A stretch of DNA of 64,000 nt, taken from contig JABVXU010000247.1 in NCBI GenBank assembly GCA_013365365.1, forward strand, positions 16,389 to 80,388, written 5' to 3'. Position numbers and translations under genes: made by a program. The notes beneath the pieces are model-generated. The model ran no database searches. It saw nothing but the letters and a program-made list of their open reading frames with translations, and had not been told where the DNA came from. Shown one piece after another: positions 1 to 12,400 of this stretch. Each line of letters begins with the position of its first letter. Positions within the stretch are counted from its first letter, which is position 1. This DNA comes from Cruorifilaria tuberocauda (taxonomy: Eukaryota; Nematoda; Chromadorea; Rhabditida; Onchocercidae).

Positions 1-249
1 GACATACTGTATGAAATATTAACAAATACATATCTCTTATTTCGAATAACATTTTTTTAGTTTTTTGTATTAAAATTTGTCACAAAACTTCTTCAATAAT
101 AATATCAGAATTTGTTGCAAAAAAGAAAATAATTTAAATGCAAATTTAAATGACTTGGATAGATTTTATTGTAATAATTCTATTTGATAGAATTCCTCGT
201 ATGCTCGTAATTTAGTCTTTTAATTAATTTATAAAAGTTTCAAATTTAC

Positions 250-1614
250 CTGCGGGTTGCATTTTGGAAAGTTCCTCGAAACAGGAATTGCATAATTCAT
301 GTTTGCAATTTCCTACAGGATTTGAATCGTAAAATGATAATTTCCTACAATAATATTCTTTTTTCTTTGTTTCCTCCATTTTTAATTTTAAATAAATCTA
401 AAAATTTTTCCAAATTCCATCAGATGAAAATCAAGTTCGCTTTGATCCTTATCTGTCTATTCATATTTCTCTAAACTTTATTAGCAATATAACAAGTTCT
501 ATGAGGTAAAATTGACAAGAATAGTTACATTTCAATGCAAACGATCATTATCACCATAACTATAAAGCGATAAATGCAAAGTATTTCTAAAAGCAAAACT
601 TATTTGGGTTTATGCCGCTAATGAACTGAAAATTTTAAACTAAAATCTTTTCGTATTATCATTTAAGGCTTGAGCTATTATTCTTCAAAAAGATTGTTAT
701 TTTGTAAACGTTTGTGAACCTTATAACCTTTCGAAACGTTACTCACTCTTTTCATTTCCAATCTCTGCATTTGCAAAAAAAAACTCCAGCATATTTGTAC
801 AGCGAGAATTTTGAAATAATATAAAGCACTAAACACTAATAAAGTTAGAATTTACGCAAGACACTAAGTAAATAATTTATTAGCTTGAAAAAATCTAAAG
901 TTCGGTTTACTTCTGTACATTCCTTTGAGTGTGAGAAATAATTGAAAAAGTTCTCTTGCCTCGGGCACATGTCATTATCGCAATTATTCAGCGTAAGAGT
1001 TTCCGTGAAAACATTGGAAAAACAATGAAGCATTAGACATATCTGAATATTTCCCAAATTTTACAGCAGCAATTATTTTATATTTCCTATTTATCAAATT
1101 TTAATTATATTTCCATCTTATCCGCAACTTGTGCATTCTATGAAGATTCCAAAATTAATTATTACTCATTCTTTCAGAAAGTATTACGGACAAAAAATTA
1201 GCGAATTTTGTGTGCTTGTTAGTTTCAAGTTGTTTAAAATTGAAATTTCACAGTAATTATTTCAGTCCTTTCTACTTCGAAAGTATTTTATATTTAAGGT
1301 TTGTCAGTAATCCTAACATTTGGATTTACTTCGCGCCCATTATCCCTTCAAACATTGCATTATAAACTTGGAATCCCAAAATTTTTTCTTGATTTTGATT
1401 ATTTCCAGGAAGACGAATTTCCAGAAAATAGCAAATTTTCATTTGAACCAAATCTTAAGTCAATTGTATCATAAACCTTATCTGTGCTTCTCTTAGTAAG
1501 ACAGATGGAACAAAACAGGTGTAAACAGGGTAGAAGTTGGCGCATTTCATTAATCGATCGCCAACGTTCACAGATTGGACATCGCAACATAACAATATCA
1601 ATCGCTTTTGACAT
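250..1614 (-). CDS. RING-type zinc-finger protein, 5' part (3' end off the left edge)
   Basis: Three in-phase minus-strand exons: 1477-1614, 911-1042 and 250-397. The ATG at 1612-1614 opens a 46-codon exon with C-P-I-C, then L-P-C-L-H-x2-C-x2-C, the first half of a RING finger. Its proposed donor is AAG|GTTTAT. The second exon (ATTCAG acceptor, GAA|GTAAAC donor) adds several cysteines, and the third (TTTTTAG acceptor, G|GTAAAT donor) carries C-x-H-x2-C-x2-C, resembling another RING half. Phases join cleanly (0, 0, exit 1), so the gene should continue left of base 1. RING proteins commonly act as E3 ubiquitin ligases, but the family member is not recognised. The first exon is the safest part; the middle exon is least certain. 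Confidence 0.5.
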
Positions 1615-3161
1615 TATGTCAACTTAACAATGACTAAGTTAAGCTTTTCAGTTATATTTATTTTAGAACTATAGATAAATTCTTAAATTTAATTTTTATG
1701 CAAATTTAAGGAATAATTATGATTTCAGAATGTATTTATCAAATGTTTTCTTGGATAAAGATTGAATAATAATATACTAGTCTGAATTTCAACTGCCATA
1801 GTTTTATCAGTTTCAGTTTAAAACATATATGGTTGAGATTTGCTTCGTATCAGTACTTTGTAAGCTTGAACTCCTTGACTGTCTAAAGTTAAATTTTGAA
1901 TGTTAAAGCTATATAGACTAAGTTTTACATACAGTTTATGTATTAAGATTGTTTAGATTTTACTCAAAAAACTGCCAACTTCCTTTTTTCCTTTTCCGAA
2001 ATTTTAAAACAAATAACAGGCAGACATAACTACATATCCAACATTCCGGAAAAATAACAGGAGTGATGAAGCAACGGCGTTGTGGGATTTCTGTTTGCAT
2101 GGTGAGTCCGCCCTTCGTACGCTGTTCACGCGTAATATTTGACGCGTGCTCTTTTTTCTCCGTCATTTCAGGGTCACGGGAATGTTTTGTGGTGTTTAGT
2201 AGTGGTGGGGCGAGGTTACGTGGTATGTCAGTAGCGATGTTATGGGGTACTCTACGGCGTATACATGTTAGAATCTTTTTGTAATGAATTCAGAAAAGTG
2301 TCATTTTTTTGTTGTGCTAAGTGCTAATGTATTAACATATACTGTGTATCATTTTCGTTATAATTCATCGGTGAAGTTTCTTTGTCGAAAGATGTTTTTG
2401 GAATATATTTTTCTTGGAAATAAAATTTTTTGGTAATCCGAACCAAAGGCAAAATGATTCGGAATGGAACAAAAAATCAATTCTTTAAAGAATATTATGA
2501 ATGAAGAATGGAAAGGGGAAAAAAGGAGTATCGCAACTTAGAAAAATGAATTTCCAGTAAACAAATTAAGGAGATCCAATGTCTGCGTTTGATTACGCGT
2601 TAAATGACTAAAAACGGAAAGAAATACAATAGAAGTTGCTATTTGAAGAAATGGCAGAAATTATTGAGAATTGTGGAAAGTAATGTTTGTTGGATATTTT
2701 GGAAAGTGTCAAGATAGCAGCTGATGAATTGAGAATAATATTTTTCATTTTGTTTATTATGAATTTTTTTTTGAATTATTTGCAGTTTATCCTGGAAGCT
2801 TTTAAAGTTTTACATTGGTTTTTTCAACTTCATTTTAATTTTCAAGTTGTAATAAGGATCTGTTGTTAAGAATCATTTCAAATCTCACATTCACTATTGC
2901 TTATATGTTTGAAAGCATTAGAAAGGTTTTTGCTCCTATCTTATTCTCCTACTCGTATCAACGGAATTCGCATAATAAATACTAATAAGCATTGAAATAA
3001 TTTTCAAATTCTTCAAGCGCTTCATGTCCTTTAAGCGAAAGTTAACATATTCCCTGGAATTATTGATAGTTTTATTATTTAATTTCCTGATTATCGACTG
3101 GTTCTTTGAACTGCAGCATGTTTAGTTATTAATGATAATGTTTTTTATTCACTTGTTTCAG
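1615..3161. promoter_or_regulatory. divergent intergenic region with likely MYRF-gene promoter and 5' UTR
   Basis: The minus-strand RING gene starts at 1614 and the plus-strand MYRF gene at 3192, so this 1.5 kb lies between divergent genes. A GC-richer patch at about 2060-2290 stands out from its AT-rich surroundings. It holds a strong intron pattern on the plus strand: a GTGAGT donor at 2101 and a long pyrimidine tract ending TTTCAG at 2171. This would fit a spliced non-coding leader. No ORF here looks coding. Confidence 0.4.
3141..3161 (+). promoter_or_regulatory. 3' splice acceptor (trans- or cis-) before the MYRF start codon
   Basis: A T-rich tract ending TTTCAG at 3161 sits 30 bases before the first ATG of the MYRF gene, with an in-frame TGA between. 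This is the usual geometry of a nematode spliced-leader acceptor, although a cis-splice from an upstream leader exon would look the same. Confidence 0.45.
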
Positions 3162-3191
3162 GATTTTGTAGAAAACAAATGATGTTCGACG

Positions 3192-6100
3192 ATGGATGAT
3201 TCCGTATTCAAGGATATTGATGGTAGTTGTTTTGAAGGTCTGGATTTTCATTTTCATTCTGTTCAAATTGTTTTTGGAATGGAAATAAGATTTCTCAGAC
3301 TTTGTGGTGATGTACTTATCCTAAATCGAGCTTTGAGTTTAATGAAATAATTTGCATTTTTACTCCAAAGTCTGATGTTTTTCTAAGCTTGCTTTCTTTC
3401 AGAAGTGATATAAAAATTACTTGACAGCATGTAACAAAAATCAAAATCGGAAAACTTTTCTATTAAGCACTCTTTGAAATCAGTTCAAAATATTTGATAA
3501 CTGGAGATAATTTTATAAAATCTATGTAGTTTTCAACCGCTGCTGTTACCATCATAATAGGTGAAACTTTTATATAGTGATTGTAAATTTTGCTTTTTGA
3601 AAGTCATTGATCAAAATTTTCCGTATAATCGGCGGATAGTTTACCTATAAGTTATTTTCGCTTATTTGAATCTTCCGGAAATACATTCATCGCTGTCATA
3701 TACAACATTATTTGAAGCACTTAGAATTTTCACACGGCCACAGATTATCGTAAAATCTACAAGTTCTTGGCAGGAGGTAATTGATGCTGTTTAAAAAAAT
3801 TATTGGGTCACATCACACATGTTGGTTTTATTTTTTTCACATCAACATGTTTTATCTACATCAATTCAACGTTGTATAGGTATGCAGCGATGAAGCAATG
3901 TATGAGCAAGTTCAAAACTTATAAAAGTGTCCAATAAATACTTTTATTTGTCAGTATAACTGATAATTTTAAGCGTTAGTAATTTAATCAACGGAATGAG
4001 TCGATTAAGTGAAGTAATTTTCGACTGCTGTTATTGCAAACAGTAGTTTAAATTGCTTCGCCTCTTTCCGGTGAAAGGTCTGATGCATGGAGTTTACTCA
4101 AGTTTCATGTGTACCATTAAAGTAAAGAAACATGAAGTAAATCATTTCTTCAATCATAAATTTTTAGAATTTTAGAGCAAAATGACCTTCAGTGATATGT
4201 AAGATTTAAAATAAATTAGTCATTGTGTTGCTTGCCCGCGTTTTCCGCTGAACCCTCACCTTTTTTTCTTTTTTGTAAAATTGAGGTCAGCTGTGCAAAT
4301 CCAACCGTTCCTTTACATTTTCCCCTCTCTGTTCTTTAGAAGTGTTTGAAAATTTCCACTTTTTTCATCTGTTTGTTCAGTTTTCCAAATCTGAAATGAA
4401 AAATTCATTCAGAGAAAATCTATAGCATTAGTATAGGTAAAGGAATAATTAAAGTTAAACAAACGAGCATATTGATTAAATATGATGGTTTGAAACTGTT
4501 GCAATTTTTTCTGCTTGCCGAAATAAATGATTGAAATTCGTAATTTGAAAATTTGAAGTTCTAATTTATGGAAATGACATGCGAGTAAGTCATGCCGCAT
4601 GTGAAGCGTAGATAGGGAGTGGGAAAGACGTTGCATTGAATATGCTGAGTTTAAATTTGGTGCAGTGCTGTTTTGGCTAATTTAAATGTTCCAAGCAGTG
4701 CTGATATTCCTCTGATTATTGGAATTATGCGAGGACCGCAAGGGAATATGAGAAGATAAAATATTCATTTAAGCATAATCTGCATATCCAAATGATTAAT
4801 TCGTGATCCACGGGAAAATCAGTCCCGGAAAGTATAATTAGAGAAGCGTTCAGATTTTAATTTATACATAGGTGAAATTAAAGACGTATGTCTCGTGGCA
4901 ACTTCCATTTCAATCGCTTTTTTAATTAAGTAGAACCTTAAACGGAAAGGGAATTTATTTCTTGCCATCGAAAATGGTGCGAAAAGTGAAAAAACTAAAG
5001 CAGTGAAAAAAAAAGCTTGACAGCAAAAAAATGGGAATAGAGGAATAATTATGGTTAGAAGTTATATTAGATTTTCGAAGATCAATTTTTAGTATTTATT
5101 GGGATTTGCTTAGACTACTAATAATACAAGTTTCAGCGTTCTAAACGTTTCATTTTTCACCCCGTTCATCTTTGGTAATTCTTTATAACAATGGTATTTC
5201 CTTCCTCTCATAGTTTGGTAGAATTGTGTTGTCGGTTTATTTATCGATCACTTCAGTTTCTATATATACATGATGTCAAGAACTGAGAAAATGAATAGCC
5301 GAAATTGATGGAAGTAGGTGAGAATCATGGGTTGGATTGAGAGTAACAATATATTTACTACCCAGAATATATAGATGTGAGCTTGGTTGTGTGTGTATGT
5401 GTGTGTAAATGTGCATATGTGAGCTTTAGTATGTTGATCGAGAAGTGTACGTTGTGTTATTGGTAGGGCATTGGCGACAGGATCACAGGCTGGTACGGCG
5501 AAAGACGAGACCTCCAAATTGTAGCATTAGTTGAAGAAGGAAGAGAGGATGATGTGGGATGAAATAGCGAAATCGACTTTTCTTGACGACGTTTTGAACT
5601 GCACCGGCACCAGCCTCTACCCACTTAGCACCAGCAATCACCGCTGATCACTCCTCTTCGAAGATAGATGGACAATTCCGCATACAGACAGCCAGACACA
5701 TATATACGGCCATACACCTACACGAATTTCGTTTTGGGTACTGCTACTACGAACACAGCTACAGGCGATTACGGAGCAACTAACTTATCAGGATATCAGT
5801 CGAATTCAGCTCACCCTGATATTGGTGAACTTTCAGCTAAACTTGTTGGAAAATCTTGCTGCTTGACAGCATATCTGCTGTGTTGATTGTGTTGGCTCGC
5901 CTAATTTCTGGTATACCGAAGCCAGGTATCTGAGAATAGCAACTCTCGATCTGCTGCACATATTATTAACGTTCATGATAAAAGGAGGGGGTAAAAAGTA
6001 AAGAAAAGGAGGAACCAATAAGAAACCTATTATCGTTTACGACCACAATCATCGTTGTCATCATCGTTCATCAGCGATCAGTAGTAATCATCACCATCAT

Positions 6101-6412
6101 CGATAGCTACTGCTTCTATTTTTACGACATCATTGACGATACACCAAATCCACTCCAACGCTGCCATCCTGCTACTCTCCTACCATTTTCACAATCATCA
6201 CTACCGCTACCAGCAATCGACAAATTTTCTTGTAACTGACCACGACCAACTATCACCATTGCTTCCATTGCTACTACTATTGTTACAACTGGTAACAAAT
6301 TAAAAAAAACTTTCTAAATTAATTCCATCTAATTGTCGGCCTTCCTTTTCATTTCGAATCGATTCTTTCTACTATTTCCATGAAATATTATTCCCAGTAA
6401 TACAACAACAGC

Positions 6413-6444
<32 letters not shown>

Positions 6445-9400
6445 CCGTAATAGCTACAACGACAATAACTGCATGGCTAAAAGGCGGACAGTTTATTCAA
6501 AAGGTGGACATTGATTGATTAACTGATTGATCAGTGGGTTAGAAGATGACAGCTAGTCATCTTATTTGTCAAGAAAAAGTATTTTGTGCCTGGATAAAGG
6601 GGCGGGTAGTTTTTTTTTGTTTTTCCTTAATTCGGTAGGTTAGTTGGAAAGATGGAGTAGAGGATGAAATAGCGGTTTATCACCAGACAATTTTGTTTTT
6701 CCTAGCTAACTTCTCTATGTCCATTTCATCACCGTGCGTTTTATTGATCATTCAATTTTGTCGTAACAGTTAACACTAGTGTTAGATAAAAATAGTTTTT
6801 GTTTATTATTTACTTCGACGACGAGGTGGAATAGGGCGAGGGAGAGAAAGAATAAATGTGTGTGATTTTCAATTACAGTCACAATGAATTCTAAGGTCTT
6901 CATTTCATTTGACTTTTTCCGTTGATGGCTGATTTGACGTGATCAAAAATACAGGGAGAAATCAGGAAAATGCGATCCTTTGAAACTGAAGGAGTAATAT
7001 TTATTGATCTGATATGATGTTGAAATTATTATTATGTATCTGGTAAGTAAGCAAAGTACTTTTTGCTATCCTTTCACTATTTAGATGTAAAATTTATTGG
7101 AAGGAAAGATTCTCGCAAAGCATTCGCAAATATTTGAAACTTTTAATGTTAGGGAGTTTCCATAATCAATCTCTGAAAGAATGTAAAAGAAAGAATTGAG
7201 ACCTTTTCGAAAATATAGGTTAGGAGTAACATTCATTCCTATATTATACTTTTTCCCAAATTTATTTTTCTTTTTTTCTTATTCACCTGCGTATTTTTCC
7301 TATTATCCGGTCATTCGATACATCTCTGTAGATTGAACATTATGATATATCTGGGTGAAAGGCTCATAACTTGTCGTAATTTTAATCGAAAAAATTTTTT
7401 TCTTTTTATGAACATTAATAGAAAAATAATTTGAATGAATTAGTCGTAAACTCATGTGAATGGAGGAGTGTCCCAGTTTATTCAGTGACCATCGCCCTGA
7501 CCGAATCCTTCCCTATTTTCGGCGTTTTTTTTTTTTTTTTTTTGTAATACTTAATAGAAGGAGAACATCGCCGTAAGAGAATCTGAGCGCATCATCTCCT
7601 GGTCGATTTATTTCAAAAATTTCATCAAATTAAGGTGGGGAAGGAGAAGGTAAAGTATAGATTGATTTTGCACGGAGCTGAAGTCACTGAGAATAATCAT
7701 GAATTGGAGGATGTGAGCGAGTGCGTTATGATCGTTTTTCAGAGGATATTTTATATTTTTCTCTTCCCAGAAAACAGATTACCAATGGATACAGCTCATC
7801 GTATGATTTGATATAGAATGAGATTGATTAGAAAAGAGGTAGGCACTGATTTTTTTGACATGTGAAATTTAATTTGAGTAAATGTGGAGGAATGAGCGCA
7901 TCATATTATTTTAAAAATCGTGGAGATACACTATCCACAAACTGGCAAGTTTCAAGACTCGTACCCATATCGTTTAGATGCATTTGATTTTTAATTTCAA
8001 AGGAAAAAAATTTTAATCAATATTTTGTGTATTTATTTGTGTAGAACTAGTACCCCCAAAGATTCATTGCAGTGGGTCGTAATAATTTCAGAAAGCTTAA
8101 AATGAGTTGACAGTTTGATGTCGTTACTGACAAGTAAATATATTAAGGAAAAAAGAATGCATTCGCAAAGTAGAGCGACTGTTCGAATAATTAGAAGCAG
8201 AAAAGAATTAAACATTTGTAGAGGGCGACGATTGCTGAAAACATGGGAAGAGGACATTATTAAGTTTTCGTATGGGTAAGAAAAGTTCAAGAAACTAGAA
8301 TTTTTTCTGCTTCAAAACATACTATGCTAAGTATGTCGGTTATTGTGTAAATGACATACATCTTAATTTTGAGCGTAGTGTAGATTTATTGAGTTTTTTC
8401 AGTTGTGTTATATATACATAAGTATTGGTGACATACATTTATATATGGGAGGCATTATATGTAGGTGTGTACATATGTGATGTGCATGACAAAATGGAAA
8501 GCAAATTAAATATATCCGTATTGCATTAGTTTCAGATCAGAACAAGAGAATAGAAAAGAGATTTTCTTTTTTTTTTCTGGAGTTTTTTTAAAGTTGTTAC
8601 CGCCTGGCACCAAAACGTCACATTTAAGCATAGGGCAAGGAAGGACAGAAAGCAGAGCTAGTTTTGTCTTGCCTTTTTATACTGGTCCACCATTATTACT
8701 TCCCTCTTTTTCCTATTATACCTTAGTTCCAAGAAAGGAGCTAAAGCTCTATAGGATTTGGACTAGAAGAGTAGGAGAAGTAGTATAAGCATAAGTTCAT
8801 CGATAACTTTAATGTATTAAAAATTTACTTATATCATAAATAGTGTTATCATGTTCTTTTTTCTCGCTACAGATTTATATGTAGTGCTATACAAATGCAA
8901 TTTCGTTGGTCGCTCCGGAATCTTGAAAGATAACAAATTTTTATAAATTATCATTATGTTTACTTTCTTTTTAGTTTTATTAATAGTTCATTCACCATAA
9001 GAAAAATAAACTATTTACTAGCTGCCTTATTTCTCCTTTTGAAACAATTTATTTTTTTGAGATTGATGAAACCATGAAGGAAAAAAATTAAGTTATGGAA
9101 TTTTTATAATGCATAAAAGTAATCGATCTTCGTCTTTTCTGCCCTGCTCCGAAAGTTGGATTTATCAAGATTGTTATGAGCTGTGAAGTAGAATAGAGTA
9201 GGAAAATGTTTCAGAAATAAATTTCTGCAAAGAAGGCATTAGTTTAGGTAATATTCAAATATTGATACTCGTAACCACGAGACAGATTAAGCTGGATCAT
9301 CTGAAACTGTTGTCCGAGAATTCGGAACTTAAGTGTTTCCGGTTTCTAATCTAATTACTAATTGCAAAACACGCTGTGTTGAACAGCCGTAGAACTTAGG

Positions 9401-12400
9401 TTGTGATACAGCGGTGGTTGATACCAGTTGTCCTTGAAAGTGTAAATATAAGTAAAGGAGGGTATTGCAACATTTTATCTCTATAATATCATGTTTACTA
9501 TCCTGTTTTTTTTGTAGAGGATACGGCGTTTAGTGATCCACTGAGCGATTACGCAGGTGATTTCGATATTGTACGATTTTTGGACGAGAACAGGTTCGCT
9601 TTTTGTTTTATTTCACTTATGGGTTATCTAAATTTCTAAGTTTTTGGAATTGTTAAATTTATGCAGTCTCAAATCCTTTATTATTTTCTAGTTTCATTTT
9701 GTCTTTCCTCCTTCATTCACTTCTTGATTACTCTTCAAAAATGACTAAGAAATAAGGAGTAAGGGTAGCAAATCAAGATAGGAAATAAATGATAGCCATA
9801 AAACGAACCTTAGAACTGCTAAACTCGGTTCATGAGTTTTTGTTTCGGTCATACTCGCATGGTAAGTTCCTTTTTATCGTTTATTTTTGCTGTTATGATG
9901 AGAGTTGCGTGCCAAAACACCTGGCTAACAGAACTGTATCCTAATATAACCACAATGACTGAAGCGATATCATAAAATGCTAGTATTTCGTTTATTTAAT
10001 GGTGAAAGGTGGCTGATCACTAGATTTCAAAAGTGACTTAGCAGTAATAAATTGAAGAAAAAAAATGGACGAAGAAAAGATATGGAAATGAAAAATCCAG
10101 ACAGTACAATATTGAATGGACGATTTTTAAAAATATTGCGTTTAGGGAACATGATTCTTGATTCACTGAAGAAATAATTATTTTGATATGGTTAGGACTT
10201 TTTTAAATTTTTTGAACAAATGAAAAAGTCTAAATGGAACTTTTTTTAACTTTTGCAAAAAATTGAATAATTTTAATAACAGCTCCAGAAATAATTCAGC
10301 TTGTGTTTTTAAGTTGTTCATAAGTTTTTGATATCAGTATACGCGAAAACTATTCTCTTAGGATAAAAATTTTATGCGTTTCAAGGTCCATGTCAATTAC
10401 CAGTATTGAACTATAGAAAAGTTTGTAAGTGCGTCAGGAAATGATTAGTGTAATTTCATAAAATAGTTCGGTTGATTAGAAAAAGTTTGGAAAACCGTCT
10501 CGTTATATTAATTAATGATCTTTCATATTTTGTTGATCATTTCTCACATTTTTCACGATAATATATATTTTCGGAACTTGGAAAATCTGTAACCAGAAAT
10601 AGTAAGCATTCATATTGCTTTTATCATCCAGAGGTCTTTAATATGCTTATTTTTAAGAAAAGAAAAAGAAATTTTCTAAGAACATGAAGGTTCATTAATT
10701 GGTGACATATTTGAGTAATTTTCTTATTTAAATACTGAAGAATGCTTGCATATGCTTTTTTTAATTCCAAAATATTTTACAACTGTACTTTCCATTTTAC
10801 CATCATCATTAGGATCAAAAAGGAACGTAGTTTTGCAGTACCCCAGTTGATAGCCCTGTGGCAGACACTACTCGGTTCATCTCGCAGCAGATACAAGGTC
10901 ATCATCATCACCATCACCACCATCACCAACAACAACAACAACAATCGCAACAACATCATTATCAGCAACAGCAACAACAACAGCATCAACCGCCATTACC
11001 GCATTCGCATCAGAATATCACAACTGTTGCTATTTCTGAAGCGGCCAACAGAATGATGTATCAGAATCCAACGAGGTAAGATGCTACTTTATAATGGGGT
11101 ATTGGATAGCTCCGTGTATGATATCCCAAATTAATAATTATAGAATTTTTAAATGATGGAATTTTCAAAAAATTGCGGATTATGTCTTTCAAATTCTTTT
11201 ATTTTTTTGGCATTAATTTTACTTTAGTCGAGCTATTTATATGTTGCTAAATGCTTTTGTGTAACAAAGTATAAGTCTGCTGAATCTCTGTAAGGCGAGA
11301 CAAGCAAAGCTGTGTAGTATAGCTTTGGTCATTGATTTGTTATAGTTCAGGATAAATTAGCCTTTATTGTAGAAGTGAAAGTAGTTTGTAACCATTAAGT
11401 GTTTCGTGTTGAAGGTATAAGATTTGATGATTAAGATGTAATCTCAATAATAGTGGTGCCGATGTTGGTAGTACAACCATATGAAATAAGTATAGCATTG
11501 GTGCTAGTAAAGTGGAAAATAAGATAAAGAGAAAAAATTTTTCTATGGAAGGCTTGCAGCATTTGGTTATTGTGTTTGTTTGGATCTTTAGTTTCAATTG
11601 ATAGAAATTTTTTCTGGAATTTTAGAAGAAAATGGGCAAAATTAATGGAACTTTTTCAATTTATAATATTAGTTTCATTTATTTTTACCAAATTCAGCAG
11701 TGCTACCAGTGAAAATATAAAGTGAATAAAAAGAATAGTCGAAAAGATAGGGAATGACTGGAAAATATTGCGAAAAATTAATTATGGCATTTGCATCTCC
11801 TCCTGTAGAAAAAAGGACTGAAGAGATAAGGAAAGAGGAAAGGATCACGAATAGAACTTTCATAGGGTTGATTTAGTAAATTTATAGGAGATACTACCGT
11901 ATGTTTGCTTTTTTTTATCATTTAAGCTTGGAGTGAAGCATATTGCCAATTGCTTCATTGAATGTTTCAAAATGTTGAGCCAAATTGGCATGACAACTGT
12001 TGCATCCATTCATTCATCCATTCACCAAATGACCATTCCCCTTACACCCCTACCCTTCCACCTTTTTTTTCGAAAGAAGATAAGGGATGGTTCCTGGCAC
12101 TGACCGAAACCACCTCTTCGTCTCTTTCGTTTACTTGTTTACTTCGATTAATTCGTTGATATCTTATTAATCTATATTAATTCCTTATCAATAATTTGTC
12201 TCAATTCGATGATCTATAAAATGGAATTTAATTTTTTGAGTTTGACATTTGCAAATATTGAATTTGTTTGTTCAGGCTATCCTCCAAACACTTCAATTAT
12301 TGAAGTATGGGCAACAAAACGATGTTTTTTTCTATAAACTTGAGTTATAAATTAAACTTTAAATTAAAGTAGACACTTACATGAAATGGATGGAAACAGT

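Noticed and set aside
10777..10989. Minus-strand Leu/Met-rich ORF opposite MYRF exon 3
   Set aside because: Shadow of the His/Gln codon repeats on the coding strand.
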